Shown one piece after another: positions 18,998 to 28,642 of a stretch of 59,689 nt of DNA. The DNA comes from Candidatus Cloacimonadota bacterium. Lineage in GTDB: Bacteria; Cloacimonadota; Cloacimonadia; JGIOTU-2. Made by a program: the position numbers and the translations under genes. Below the pieces are notes generated by a model. It saw nothing but the letters and a program-made list of their open reading frames with translations, searched no databases and was not told where the DNA came from. The first letter of the stretch is position 1; each line of letters starts with the position of its first letter. Where the stretch lies: positions 1-59,689 of the forward strand of contig JAFGDR010000052.1 in NCBI GenBank assembly GCA_016932035.1, read 5' to 3'.

Positions 18998-21622
18998 ATG
19001 CCTGTTTTCAAGATAATGTTAATACTATTTTTGTTTTCATTTAATGTTCTGATTGCAGATCAGCGCATGGAGAGCGCAAAAGAGATTGCATCATATAAGA
19101 TTACAGCTACAGATTATCAAAATAGTATAGATTACGCTTCAGTAATAGATATATGTGGTGATTGGCTTATAGTTGGAGCTCCTCTTGCAGATGATACAAA
19201 CACCGATGAAGGTTGTGCATATATATACCATTGGAATGGAAGTTCTTGGTCAGATGAGTGTAAAATAGTTGCCAGCGATGCAGATGAGGAAGATCAATTT
19301 GGTTACTCTGTAGCTATTTCCCCGGATATGGCTTTGGTAGGAGCTATGTATGAGGATACCAGGGCGGCTAATGCAGGTGCTGTTTATGCATATTATTACA
19401 ATGGTGCGGACTGGATAGAGCAAAAATTGATGGCAAGTGATGGAGAAGCCCATAATCATTTCGGAGAAAGTGTTGATCTCGATGGTACTGTTGCTGTTGT
19501 TGGTGCACCTCAGAGAGGAGAAAACGGTAATCAATCGGGAGTGATCTATACCTTCAACAGATCTGGAAATACGTGGACTCAATCTGAAAAATTATGCCCG
19601 TCCGATAACGCACAATATGATTATTTCGGCTGGTCAGTAACCATCTCAGATGACTGGTTAGCTGTTGGCTCAACGGGAAATGATCAAGCCGGAAATTCTT
19701 CGGGAGCTGTATATTTTTATCAACATCAAGCAGACAACTGGCTGGAAAGAGATAAAGTTGTAGCAGGCGATACAGAAAATAACGATAATCTTGGATATGC
19801 AGTAGATATTGATGGAGACTATGCTCTTATCAGCTCAATTAATGATGATGATAATGGTCCTAATTCGGGCAGTGCATATATTTTTAAAAGGAGTAGTACT
19901 AGCTGGCTGGAACAGGATAAACTTCTCCCATCTGATGGCGCTGGTGGAGATTATTTTGGAAACTCCGTTTCTTTGGATGGAGATTATGCAATTGTAGGGT
20001 CTGCTGAACATGATAATGGAGATGATCTAGATTGTGGAAGTGCTTATGTTTTTGAAAGAGATGGCATTGAGTGGAGTCAAATTAGTATTTTGACTGCGGA
20101 TGTTCTAACTGCAGAAGATTTCTTTGGGAAGCAGGTTGCCATAAGCGGTTCGATCGTTGTTGTTGGATGTCCTGGAGATGATGATAATGGTAATAATTCA
20201 GGATCTGTGTTCACCTATGAAAATAATACTGATGATTTTACGTATACGACAAAAGTATTTGCAAGTGATGGATTTGCATATCGGTATTTTGGTTCAGCAA
20301 TTGCTATGGATGGTGACTGGCTTATCGTGGGTGTTCCTCTTGATAATGATATGGGAAATGAAGCTGGAGCTGCATATTTTTTTCATTGGACCGGAAGCGC
20401 GTGGAGTGAAATCAGTAAAATAATTGCTTCTGATACAGAAGAAGGTGACCAGTTTGGCAATTCTGTAGCTATTGTCGGGCAGGACTTTCTTATAGGTGCA
20501 TGGCATGAAGATACTAATGCACTTAATGCTGGAGCAGTATATTATTTCAAATACAATGGAAGTACATGGTATCAGCAAAAAATTATAGCTCCCGATGGAA
20601 TAGCTCATAATCATTTTGGATATTGTGTATCATGGGATAATGATATGGCAGTAATAGGTGCTCCTGGATGTTCTGATCATGGTTCTCAATCTGGAGCTGT
20701 TTATATAACAGAACTGATCGGATCTACCTGGCAAACCCCGTCAAAACTTATTCCTACTGATAGTCAGATCTATGATTATTTTGGAACATCAGCTGATATT
20801 GATAATTCAAATATAATAGTTGGAGCTCACGGTGTTGATGACTATGGTACTTCCGGTGGAGCAGCATATATTTTCAATACAGTTACTAAATCAGAAACAA
20901 AACTATTTTCTCCAGATATAGCCGCTAATGATAACTTTGGCAAAACTGTTTCAATTGATGGAGATTATGCTCTTATCAGCTCAATCAATGATGATGATAA
21001 TGGTCCTAATTCGGGCAGTGCATATATCTTTCATACTAATGGTAGTTTCTGGAATTTTCAGCAAAAATTAGTACCTGCTTCACTACAAGCTGGAGATTAT
21101 TTTGGCAGCTCTTTAAACCTAAGTAATAATTATGCAGCTGTAGCGTCTATCTATCATTCCAATAATAATGAACTTGAAGGTGGCACGGTTTTTGTGTATG
21201 AGTTAGACAGAGATAATTGGAATATTCTTGCTGAATTATCTGTGACTGATCCAAGTGATTATGATTGGTTTGGTAAATCAGTTTCTGTTTCGGGAAACAG
21301 GGTCGCTGTAGGTTGGATAGGAAATGATGATAATGGTATCGACAATGGTGCAGCAATGGTTTTTCATGATATTGATACAGTTACGCCATTAATCCCTCCT
21401 GAAGATGTTTCGATTTCAGTCGATCAAAGTTCAGGTGTTGATATCTATTTCGAAGCTGTTCTAGGTGCAACCGGATATAAAATTTATGGCTCTGATACTC
21501 CAACAGGAATTTATGCCGACATTACATCAAGCGGGTCATTTTCACAGGTAGGTCAACAGATTCACTGGTCGGCAACGACATCAGAAAATTTATATTTTTT
21601 CAAGATTACTGCAATTCGTTAA
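18998..21622 (+). CDS. Secreted FG-GAP repeat protein, predicted twin seven-bladed beta-propeller
   Basis: An 874-residue exported protein. The signal peptide is followed by 14 consecutive repeats of about 52-56 residues. Each has the pattern FGxSVxIDGDxAIVGAPxxDDxGxNSGxAYIF ... W ... KLxxSD, the FG-GAP type. Blades 1-7 and 8-14 resemble each other in register: blade 1 with 8 (DWLIVG), 2 with 9, 3 with 10 (HNHFG), 5 with 12 (SSINDDDNGPNSGSAYIF). The gene therefore looks like a duplicated seven-bladed propeller. A short fibronectin-like tail (YKIYGSDTP ... FFKITAIR) ends it. Unlike its neighbours it lacks the type A sorting domain. Calcium-binding DxDxG-like loops recur. A surface binding role is inferred; no enzyme motif is visible. 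Confidence 0.85.
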   Translation: MPVFKIMLILFLFSFNVLIADQRMESAKEIASYKITATDYQNSIDYASVIDICGDWLIVGAPLADDTNTDEGCAYIYHWNGSSWSDECKIVASDADEEDQFGYSVAISPDMALVGAMYEDTRAANAGAVYAYYYNGADWIEQKLMASDGEAHNHFGESVDLDGTVAVVGAPQRGENGNQSGVIYTFNRSGNTWTQSEKLCPSDNAQYDYFGWSVTISDDWLAVGSTGNDQAGNSSGAVYFYQHQADNWLERDKVVAGDTENNDNLGYAVDIDGDYALISSINDDDNGPNSGSAYIFKRSSTSWLEQDKLLPSDGAGGDYFGNSVSLDGDYAIVGSAEHDNGDDLDCGSAYVFERDGIEWSQISILTADVLTAEDFFGKQVAISGSIVVVGCPGDDDNGNNSGSVFTYENNTDDFTYTTKVFASDGFAYRYFGSAIAMDGDWLIVGVPLDNDMGNEAGAAYFFHWTGSAWSEISKIIASDTEEGDQFGNSVAIVGQDFLIGAWHEDTNALNAGAVYYFKYNGSTWYQQKIIAPDGIAHNHFGYCVSWDNDMAVIGAPGCSDHGSQSGAVYITELIGSTWQTPSKLIPTDSQIYDYFGTSADIDNSNIIVGAHGVDDYGTSGGAAYIFNTVTKSETKLFSPDIAANDNFGKTVSIDGDYALISSINDDDNGPNSGSAYIFHTNGSFWNFQQKLVPASLQAGDYFGSSLNLSNNYAAVASIYHSNNNELEGGTVFVYELDRDNWNILAELSVTDPSDYDWFGKSVSVSGNRVAVGWIGNDDNGIDNGAAMVFHDIDTVTPLIPPEDVSISVDQSSGVDIYFEAVLGATGYKIYGSDTPTGIYADITSSGSFSQVGQQIHWSATTSENLYFFKITAIR
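19808..19884 (+). repeat. Near-identical intragenic repeat, first copy (partner at 20955-21031)
   Basis: The DNA encoding IDGDYALISSINDDDNG and the next residues of blade 5 is almost identical to that encoding blade 12 at 20955-21031, differing at only a few third-position bases. The rest of the two propellers has diverged much further. This suggests recent recombination between the two halves of the gene. Confidence 0.75.
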
Positions 21623-21640
21623 CATATTTTTTAATATGTT
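21621..21640 (+). terminator. Weak hairpin after the FG-GAP gene
   Basis: AACATAT/ATATGTT form a 7-bp AT-rich stem starting at the stop codon. There is no strong T tract, so termination here is doubtful. The rest of 21641-21845 holds no gene, only an inverted pair AGATTTCAA (21671-21679) and TTGAAATCT (21725-21733). Confidence 0.3.
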
Positions 21641-21845
21641 TTGAATTCATGATAAGTATTTCCTACAGCTAGATTTCAAATCATGAAATACTCTATGATT
21701 GTAATTATCCCCTTCTCCTACGACTTGAAATCTCATTGAGAAACCCAGAGGTAATAACAGACAGATAACTATAATCAGTGATTTTAGATTAGTTGATGAT
21801 TTGAATTGCTGACCGGATATATCTTTACTTTTCAACTATATTTTT

Positions 21846-22871
21846 CTAAAATAAATATTCGATGTTGATCCTTCCAAGAAAGGATGTCCATCCGACCTCA
21901 AGAGATAATCGTACAGAAGAACCGCTTTTATCTATAAATGCATACCCTATACCACCTGTAATATTCGGTAAAAACTTCTTTTCTTGTGGTCCACCTTCTT
22001 CAAATAAATCAAAAAAATCTCCATATTCCAAGCCAAGATTTAATCGATAGAAAATACCTTTCATCTGGCAGCCATTGAAATATTCTGTAATGAAAGAAAA
22101 ACCATAGGATTCATGATACCCAGATGAGTAATGAAAGTTTGCTGCAAATATAAAATCGATTAGAGCATACCCAGCGTTGTTATGTCTTATCACATATCCT
22201 GCAGCAAGACCAGGTATCAGGAGAGGGGTGATCCGAATATACAAGAGTGAATTTTTCTCTTTGGTTTCGATTTTTGGAATGTCCTTTTCTTCCTCTTCAT
22301 GAAAGAGAATGACAAGATTCTGCACGGGCATGAATTTCTTTTCCGACCAGTATATGGTATATGAATCCTCATTTTTCTTTAACCTGTCAGGTATCATCGA
22401 AAGGGAGTCGATTCTAAGTTGTTTATTAGGAAAGGTTAGCCGGAATGCCGCCTCTTCGAGTGGTTTTCCCCAAGTGTTCGTTGTCGTAAAGATATATGTT
22501 GCCTTGTTGCCGAGAAGTTTCTGACGATAGGATATCCTGTAACAAGCAGTATCTTTCTTTCCAACCTCAACATTGAAAAAGAAACCGTTCTCTTTTATAA
22601 TAGTGATCGGAGATTCGGTCTGCTGAGGCTGACCTTTTACAAATGCAGAATCATAAACACCAAGAATGCTGTCCCGCGGGATAGGGTAGAAGAGTGTTGC
22701 CTTTATATTATGATTGCCGACATTCCTGAAATAGTAATCACCCTCAACGGTAAAATAGTTTTTATCTAGCTCAAATGAGAGATCCTCTTTATAGAATTCC
22801 AGTTGTGCCCATAATGCAGAAGAGATGAGAAGAAGTATAATAATAGTAACAAGTATTTTTTCTATTTTCAC
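21846..22871 (-). CDS. Exported protein of unknown function, probably outer-membrane associated
   Basis: A 341-residue protein with an N-terminal signal peptide (ending SSALWAQ). The first half has DLSFELDKNYFTVEGDYYF, FYPIPRD and DTACYRISYRQKLLGNKATYIFTTT, which suggest a beta-rich periplasmic domain. The second half has alternating beta segments rich in Gly and aromatics and ends in ...INIEYLF. A C-terminal Phe is typical of outer-membrane barrels handled by the BAM complex. It starts with GTG ten bases after the stop of the upstream T9SS protein gene, so the two are probably one operon. No family was recognised. Confidence 0.7.
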   Translation of the reverse strand: MKIEKILVTIIILLLISSALWAQLEFYKEDLSFELDKNYFTVEGDYYFRNVGNHNIKATLFYPIPRDSILGVYDSAFVKGQPQQTESPITIIKENGFFFNVEVGKKDTACYRISYRQKLLGNKATYIFTTTNTWGKPLEEAAFRLTFPNKQLRIDSLSMIPDRLKKNEDSYTIYWSEKKFMPVQNLVILFHEEEEKDIPKIETKEKNSLLYIRITPLLIPGLAAGYVIRHNNAGYALIDFIFAANFHYSSGYHESYGFSFITEYFNGCQMKGIFYRLNLGLEYGDFFDLFEEGGPQEKKFLPNITGGIGYAFIDKSGSSVRLSLEVGWTSFLGRINIEYLF

Positions 22872-22881
22872 TCGAATATTT

Positions 22882-23895
22882 CTATCTCAGATACAACATC
22901 TTTCCAGAAGCCAGGATTTTATCACCACATTCCAGATTATAGAAGTATACACCACTCGGGACGTATTTATTTTTCTCATCCAAGCCCGACCACGAGACCG
23001 AATTCTCAGTTGGAGAAACAGGAATTTCTTTTATCTTCTGACCTTTGCTGTTGAAGATCGCGACAGAACCGAATGAGTTATGAGGTAATGAATATTGAAA
23101 TTCTGTTTCATTGTAGAATGGATTGGGATGATTGGAGATCGAAACCGTGTTTTCTTGAGGATTTGGATCGACAGATTGAGGAACAAACACGAATGAGACA
23201 TTTGATATTGAATCCGGCTCGACCGTGACGTCCATCTGAACTGATGGATATCCCGACTTATATGCAGATAATGTATAATTCATACCATAAAGACCATCAA
23301 TAAAAAAATACCCAATTTCATCTGTATATATCGATATTGATATTGGTGAGATTATATCAACCTGTACATTCGGGACAGGATAACCAGAAACATCTGATAC
23401 ATTTCCCTGAATTCCACCATAAGTTTGTACGTTAAATGGATTATTTCCAAGAGATGGCTGGTTCTCTTTTGCCAGTAAGAAATAATCATCATATGGTACA
23501 ACACGAGCTAATGATTGACCGGAATAAGGAGCGTTTACGGTAGAGTATGCATAATCTCCCCAATACATTTCATCATAAAAGAAGCCATAAATGTACAGAT
23601 CAGTACCATTTCTGTTAATTGTAAAATCCGTTTGCATATCCGCATTTGTTACCACTAGTGTATCATAGCAACCGAAGGCTATCCCATTATTGAAATAAGC
23701 TGTGCTTGATGCACTGGTAAGATAGCAGCCATCAAGATTGCCGGGTGAAAATCCATAAAAATCATATAATTCAAGATACCAGTTATCGTTATCATCAAAG
23801 TAAAGTTCGCTGAAAACAGCAGGTAAAATCGGATTTGAATACAGTATGAGTGCATATGAGAAAAGTAAAAAAATCAAAATAATTAATTTTTTCAT
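22882..23895 (-). CDS. Secreted protein with carboxypeptidase regulatory-like domain and T9SS sorting domain
   Basis: A 337-residue exported protein. After the signal peptide (LILIFLLFSYALILYS) comes a domain of about 130 residues with no recognised family (ELYFDDNDNWYLELYDFYGF). A carboxypeptidase regulatory-like beta sandwich follows (GNVSDVSGYPVPNVQVDIISP ... SAYKSGYPSVQMDV), then a T9SS sorting domain (SNHPNPFYNET ... FNSKGQKIKEIP ... SGVYFYNLE ... KMLYLR). The N-terminal part resembles lamin-tail-like surface modules in composition only. I start it at the ATG at 23895, preceded by GGCGG. The GTG two codons earlier overlaps that ribosome-binding site. Confidence 0.82.
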   Translation of the reverse strand: MKKLIILIFLLFSYALILYSNPILPAVFSELYFDDNDNWYLELYDFYGFSPGNLDGCYLTSASSTAYFNNGIAFGCYDTLVVTNADMQTDFTINRNGTDLYIYGFFYDEMYWGDYAYSTVNAPYSGQSLARVVPYDDYFLLAKENQPSLGNNPFNVQTYGGIQGNVSDVSGYPVPNVQVDIISPISISIYTDEIGYFFIDGLYGMNYTLSAYKSGYPSVQMDVTVEPDSISNVSFVFVPQSVDPNPQENTVSISNHPNPFYNETEFQYSLPHNSFGSVAIFNSKGQKIKEIPVSPTENSVSWSGLDEKNKYVPSGVYFYNLECGDKILASGKMLYLR

Positions 23896-23979
23896 AAACA
23901 CCGCCTTTGTTGAGAGCCATTTAATTTTCCATTAATAATTTGTCAAATTTAATTTTAGATTGTACTATCATCCTCATTC

Positions 23980-24009
23980 TTGACAAAGAAAACCCGAAAA
24001 AAGTATGTA
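23980..24009 (+). promoter_or_regulatory. Putative sigma70-like promoter of gltX
   Basis: TTGACA (23980-23985) is followed after 18 bases by TATGTA (24004-24009), 27 bases before the gltX ATG. The -35 is perfect and the -10 is weak. It lies between divergent genes, where a promoter is required. Confidence 0.4.
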
Positions 24010-24035
24010 TAAAAAAATCTCACAAGGAACATGAT

Positions 24036-25484
24036 ATGTCATCACCCAAAAATTCGGATATTCGTGTGCGTTTTGCACCAAGCCCAACCGGTTATCTCCA
24101 TGTGGGTGGACTTCGCACCGCACTGTTCAACTACCTGTTTGCAAAAAAAAATGACGGTTCTTTTGTCCTCAGGATCGAAGACACTGACCGAAAGAGATAT
24201 ATTCCGGGTGCACAGAAAGACCTCCTGAATACGATCAAGGCAGTTGGCTTGAATTATGATGAAGGACCGGTTGTCGGCGGAGATTACGGACCATATATTC
24301 AATCCGAGCGCACAGAGCTTTACCGAAAATATGCACAGGAACTGATCGACAAAGGAGCTGCATACTATTGCTTCTGCTCAGAAGAACGGCTGGAAAAACT
24401 GCGCGATGATGCAAAAGAAAACAGCACTGCGGTCGTGTATGACGGGGCATGTAGAAACTTATCACAGGAAGAAGTTCAGGAAAAACTCACACAGAACATA
24501 CCTCATGTGATACGGCTGAAAATTCCCAAAGAGGGCTCAACTGTATTTTATGATGCTGTTCGAGAGCGCGTAGAAGTGGATAATGCACAAGTAGACGATC
24601 AGGTGATCATAAAATCGGACGGCTTTCCGACATATCATCTCGCCAACGTGGTGGACGACCACCTGATGAAGATCAGTCATGTGATACGCGGCGAAGAATG
24701 GCTCATCAGCGTGCCGAAGCATATTTTTATGTATGAAGCACTCGGGTGGAAAGTGCCAAAATTCGTGCATCTGCCCTTGCTGCTCAATCCCGACAAGACA
24801 AAACTCAGCAAACGTCAGGGCGATGTGGCAGTGGAGGATTATCTCGCAAAGGGATATTTGCCGGAAGCTCTTATAAATTTTATTGCACTTCTCGGATGGC
24901 ATGCATCGGAAGACAGAGAATTCTATACAATGGAAGAACTGATCAAAGCATTTTCACTCAAGCGTATCAGTAAATCCGGTGCGGTTTTCGATTTGGAAAA
25001 ACTCAACTGGATGAATGGCTCGTATTTGCGCAGTCTTGATCTTGAATATATTGCAGAAAAAGCAAAACCATTTTTTGAGAAAGCAGGAATCGATATTTCA
25101 GATCACGAAAAATACGTCCGTGTTGTTGATAATGCACGTAAGCGCGTTGCAACGATCCCAGAAATGATAGCTCACTCTGATATGTTCTATCGCGATCTCG
25201 TATTTTCAGACGAGGATAAACAGATCATTTCACATGAAAAGGCACGAAAGCTCTATTCTTTCTGGATCGAACAGCTTAGCACAAAAGAAAACTGGGCTGA
25301 GAACGAGATAAAAGAACTCGTTAAAGAAACAACTCAAACAGTTGGAGTAAAGGGTAAAGACCTGTATTTTCCGCTCCGGCTTGCCCTTTTTGGAGAAGTT
25401 CACGGACCGGATATTCCTTCATTAATTGACATTCTTGGAACAAAAGAAGCAATTGCACGCCTTAAAAGCGTATTGAATGCATAA
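24036..25484 (+). CDS. gltX: Glutamyl-tRNA synthetase
   Basis: Cytoplasmic class I synthetase that charges tRNA-Glu. The first motif is [20 protein letters not shown] and the KMSKS loop reads KLSKRQG. A degenerate zinc-site segment YCFCSEE is present. At 482 residues it has the normal length. The frame is open upstream to 23940, but the ATG at 24036 is chosen because CAAGGA lies just before it and the protein then begins six residues before the conserved [10 protein letters not shown] segment. A separate GlnRS gene follows 14 bases later, so this GluRS is expected to be the discriminating kind, but I cannot read that from motifs. It heads the gltX-glnS run. Confidence 0.96.
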   Translation: MSSPKNSDIRVRFAPSPTGYLHVGGLRTALFNYLFAKKNDGSFVLRIEDTDRKRYIPGAQKDLLNTIKAVGLNYDEGPVVGGDYGPYIQSERTELYRKYAQELIDKGAAYYCFCSEERLEKLRDDAKENSTAVVYDGACRNLSQEEVQEKLTQNIPHVIRLKIPKEGSTVFYDAVRERVEVDNAQVDDQVIIKSDGFPTYHLANVVDDHLMKISHVIRGEEWLISVPKHIFMYEALGWKVPKFVHLPLLLNPDKTKLSKRQGDVAVEDYLAKGYLPEALINFIALLGWHASEDREFYTMEELIKAFSLKRISKSGAVFDLEKLNWMNGSYLRSLDLEYIAEKAKPFFEKAGIDISDHEKYVRVVDNARKRVATIPEMIAHSDMFYRDLVFSDEDKQIISHEKARKLYSFWIEQLSTKENWAENEIKELVKETTQTVGVKGKDLYFPLRLALFGEVHGPDIPSLIDILGTKEAIARLKSVLNA

Positions 25485-25498
25485 TTCGCAGGAGCATC

Positions 25499-27214
25499 AT
25501 GGACGATAAAAAGATATTAGCACTACTGACAAAAGACGAAGAGTCCGGATCGAAGGATTTCATCCGTCAGATCATCGAAGAAGATATACGAAACAAGAAA
25601 CACAATGGCGAAGTGCACACTCGTTTCCCACCGGAACCAAATGGTTTTTTACACATCGGACACGCAAAAGCAATATGCCTGAACTATGGTCTCGCTGTAC
25701 AGTACAATGGCAAATTCAACCTGCGTTTTGATGACACGAATCCAATAAAAGAGGAGACAAAGTACGTGGAAGCGATCCTCGAAGACATGAAATGGCTGGG
25801 CACGAATTGGGAAGACCGTCTTTTCTATGCCTCAGATTATTTCCCGATCCTCTATGATTATGCAATCAAGCTCATCGAAAAAGGCAAGGCATACGTGGAC
25901 GACCTGAACGCTGACGAGATTCGCGAATACCGCGGAACACTAACAGAACCGGGAAAGAACAGCCCCTTCCGCGACCGTTCGATTGAAGAAAATCTCGACC
26001 TTTTTGAACGCATGAAAAACGGTGAATTTCCAGAAGGAGAAAAAATCCTTCGTGCCAAGATCGATATGGCACATCCCAACATGAACATGCGAGATCCGGT
26101 GATGTATCGAATTTTACATAGAGAACACCATAGAACTGGAGATACTTGGTGCATCTATCCAACCTATGATTTTACCCATGGTGAATCGGATTCAATAGAG
26201 AGAATTACATATTCACTGTGTGATATAGGTTTCGAAAACCATAGACCTTTATACAATTGGTTCATTAATGAACTAGAGATATTCCCTTCAAGACAAATTG
26301 AATTTGCCAGACTTAATCTTTCCTATACTATTCTAAGCAAAAGAAAGCTCATAGTTCTTGTGGAAGAAGGATATGTTAATGGTTGGGATGACCCACGAAT
26401 GCCAACGATCTCCGGGCTGCGAAGACGCGGCTACACAGCGGAATCCATCTGGGATTTTCTCGATAGAATCGGCATGGCAAAGAGCGATAATCTCGTTGAT
26501 TATGCCCTTCTCGAACATTGCATCCGCGAGGAACTCAATAAAACTGCAAACCGCTATATGGCAGTGCTCAAACCGCTCAAGATCATTATCGATAATTATC
26601 CCGAAGATCAAGTTGAGGAACTGGAAGCGGTAAACAATCCCGAGGATGAATCAGCCGGAACGAGAAAAGTTCCATTTTCAAAAGAACTCTATATCGAGCG
26701 GGATGATTTCATGGAAGATCCACCAAAGAAATTTTACCGTCTTGCCCCGGGAAGAGAGGTTCGTCTTCGATATGCCTATTTCTTGAAATGTAATAGTGTG
26801 GTAAAAGATGATAACGGCAACGTAATAGAGCTTCACTGTTCGTATGACCCGAAAACAAAAGGCGGCAATGCTCCTGACGGGCGAAAGGTGAAAGCAACGC
26901 TGCACTGGGTTTCTGCAAAGCATGCGATCGACGCAGAGGTTCGTCTTTATGAAAAGCTTTTTGTGAACGAAAATCCCAACGATGCTCCAGAAGGCAAAGA
27001 TTTCACACCGAATATAAATCCTCACTCTTTTGAAAAACTCACAGATTGCAAACTTGAACCGGCATTGTCAGAGATCAAGCCTGGTGACAGAATGCAGTTT
27101 GAACGCAAGGGTTATTTCTGCTGCGATAAAGATTCAACACCCGGAAAAATGATCTTCAACAGAACGGTCACCCTTAAAGATGACTGGCAGAAGATCCAGA
27201 AGGCGATGAAATAG
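25499..27214 (+). CDS. glnS: Glutaminyl-tRNA synthetase
   Basis: A 571-residue class I synthetase that charges tRNA-Gln directly, making the transamidation route dispensable for Gln. Motifs are [17 protein letters not shown] (HIGH), [16 protein letters not shown] and the KMSKS-equivalent ILSKRK, followed by the two anticodon-binding beta barrels. AGGAG precedes the ATG. An odd internal segment at about 26105-26395, which spans the HGESDS and ILSKRK motifs, uses AGA for seven consecutive Arg codons and is visibly AT-richer than either flank. Upstream of it the gene uses only CGN for Arg. The reading frame and motifs are intact. Confidence 0.96.
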   Translation: MDDKKILALLTKDEESGSKDFIRQIIEEDIRNKKHNGEVHTRFPPEPNGFLHIGHAKAICLNYGLAVQYNGKFNLRFDDTNPIKEETKYVEAILEDMKWLGTNWEDRLFYASDYFPILYDYAIKLIEKGKAYVDDLNADEIREYRGTLTEPGKNSPFRDRSIEENLDLFERMKNGEFPEGEKILRAKIDMAHPNMNMRDPVMYRILHREHHRTGDTWCIYPTYDFTHGESDSIERITYSLCDIGFENHRPLYNWFINELEIFPSRQIEFARLNLSYTILSKRKLIVLVEEGYVNGWDDPRMPTISGLRRRGYTAESIWDFLDRIGMAKSDNLVDYALLEHCIREELNKTANRYMAVLKPLKIIIDNYPEDQVEELEAVNNPEDESAGTRKVPFSKELYIERDDFMEDPPKKFYRLAPGREVRLRYAYFLKCNSVVKDDNGNVIELHCSYDPKTKGGNAPDGRKVKATLHWVSAKHAIDAEVRLYEKLFVNENPNDAPEGKDFTPNINPHSFEKLTDCKLEPALSEIKPGDRMQFERKGYFCCDKDSTPGKMIFNRTVTLKDDWQKIQKAMK

Positions 27215-27223
27215 GAGTAGGAT

Positions 27224-27796
27224 ATGAAATATTTCAAAAAGATGGTCGGGGAAAGATGCTATTTATCCCCGATCTCAAAAGAGGATGCTGCACAGTATGC
27301 CGAGTGGTTGAGTGACATCGAGGTTGGTATCGGTCTTGGCTGCTTTACCATGCAGCTCAGTCTTCCGAAAGAGGAAGAATTCCTTCAGAATATGATTGCC
27401 AGGAATGAATATGTTTTTGGCATTATCGATAAGAAAACCGATACGCTGATCGGAAATTGCGGACTGCATAATGTCAATTATATAGACGGTAGAGCGGAGT
27501 TCGGCATTTTCATCGGTGATAAATCCTATTGGAATAAGGGATACGGCAAAGAAGCAACATGCCTGATCCTGGATTTTGGTTTCAATGTTTTGAATCTTCA
27601 CGAGATATATCTGCAGGTTTTCGATTATAATCCAGGTGCCATTAAGATGTATGAACAGGTTGGATTTAAAAGATCAGGTGTTTTTCGTGAGGCAAAAGTG
27701 ATCGGTTCGAAGAAATTCAACATAATAATCATGGATATTCTCTCCGAAGAATTTTCAAGTATATTTATCCAGAAACATATACCGGATAAGAGATAA
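27224..27796 (+). CDS. GNAT-family N-acetyltransferase (RimJ/RimL-like)
   Basis: A 190-residue acetyl-CoA-dependent transferase. The family landmarks are YLSPISKEDAAQYAEWLSD at the start, LIGNCGLHNVNYIDGRAEFGIFIGD in the central sheet, the acetyl-CoA pyrophosphate loop in YWNKGYGKEA, and LHEIYLQVFDYNPGAIKMYEQVGFKRSGVFRE near the end. This is the subfamily that acetylates ribosomal-protein N-termini, aminoglycosides or amino sugars; the substrate here cannot be told. GGAGTAGG lies just before its ATG, nine bases after glnS, so it probably shares the transcript. Confidence 0.88.
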   Translation: MKYFKKMVGERCYLSPISKEDAAQYAEWLSDIEVGIGLGCFTMQLSLPKEEEFLQNMIARNEYVFGIIDKKTDTLIGNCGLHNVNYIDGRAEFGIFIGDKSYWNKGYGKEATCLILDFGFNVLNLHEIYLQVFDYNPGAIKMYEQVGFKRSGVFREAKVIGSKKFNIIIMDILSEEFSSIFIQKHIPDKR

Positions 27797-27811
27797 GCAT
27801 GTGAGGTAATC

Positions 27812-28630
27812 ATGGATCTACAAAAAATACTCTGTAAAAACTCGATTGCAATAGATGATTCTTTGAAGGACAAAGAAGCTGTCCTGCACAAGATCGCAGA
27901 TATGGCTGTCCATTGCAAAGGGCTCGAAGGATATAAGCCAGAAGAGTTGTATCAAAGACTCGCCGAACGGGAAGCGTTACTCTCCACGGGCATCGGCAAG
28001 GGCATTGCACTTCCGCATTGTACGTTGGAAGAACTCAAAGATTTTGTTATAGGTATACTCGTCGTACCTTCAGGTGTGAATTTTCAGGCGATCGACAAGA
28101 AAAAAGTAACACTCTTCATTTTCATCTTTGCACCTAAAGCGAAACGGAATGATCATATCAGTTATCTTGCGCGCATATCACAAATTCTGCAGTCTCAGGA
28201 AGCATTCGATGAGATCGTTTCACAAACAGATTCGGAAAAGCTATACACGATATTCTCACGACTTACAGAAATTAAAGAAGAATCAGTTCAAAAACCCGGT
28301 GTTGAAAAGACACTTTTTCATGTTTTTGTTCAGCTCGAAGATTCGTTTGAGGACTTACTTCAGATATTCTCTGAAATATCTGACGCACATGTTTCAATCG
28401 TGGATGCGAACAATCCCGGTTATTATCTTCATGCCCTGCCGCTTTTTGCAAGTTTTTGGAATGAGAGTGACAAGGGATTTCACAAGATCATTATGGCGGT
28501 TGTTCCCAAAAAACTCTCGAACGAAGTACTTCGCCAGGTCAAGACAATAATGAGCAGCCAGAAGAGCAGAGATGGCATTTTGGTCGTAACGAACGATGTC
28601 AACTACTTCTCCGGTAGCTTAAATAAATAG
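27812..28630 (+). CDS. PTS EIIA (fructose/nitrogen type) domain protein with an extra C-terminal domain
   Basis: A 272-residue cytoplasmic protein. Residues about 1-150 form an EIIA type-2 domain with the phosphorylatable His in GKGIALPHC (His69) and the typical FIFAPKAKRNDHISYLARISQIL helix. Residues about 160-272 (LFHVFVQLEDSFEDLLQIFSEI ... GFHKIIMAVVPKKLSNEVLRQVKTIM) are a second alpha/beta domain that may have a ferredoxin-like, PII-type fold; this is an impression from strand order only. No sugar-specific EIIB or EIIC is near. The next gene, 12 bases on, is a CPA2 antiporter, suggesting that this protein regulates ion transport. Confidence 0.82.
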   Translation: MDLQKILCKNSIAIDDSLKDKEAVLHKIADMAVHCKGLEGYKPEELYQRLAEREALLSTGIGKGIALPHCTLEELKDFVIGILVVPSGVNFQAIDKKKVTLFIFIFAPKAKRNDHISYLARISQILQSQEAFDEIVSQTDSEKLYTIFSRLTEIKEESVQKPGVEKTLFHVFVQLEDSFEDLLQIFSEISDAHVSIVDANNPGYYLHALPLFASFWNESDKGFHKIIMAVVPKKLSNEVLRQVKTIMSSQKSRDGILVVTNDVNYFSGSLNK

Positions 28631-28642
28631 AGATGATGTAAC

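Noticed and set aside
21647-21835. 62-codon minus-strand frame between the FG-GAP gene and the outer-membrane-like gene
   Set aside because: No ribosome-binding site, odd composition, and it spans an imperfect inverted repeat; more likely chance.
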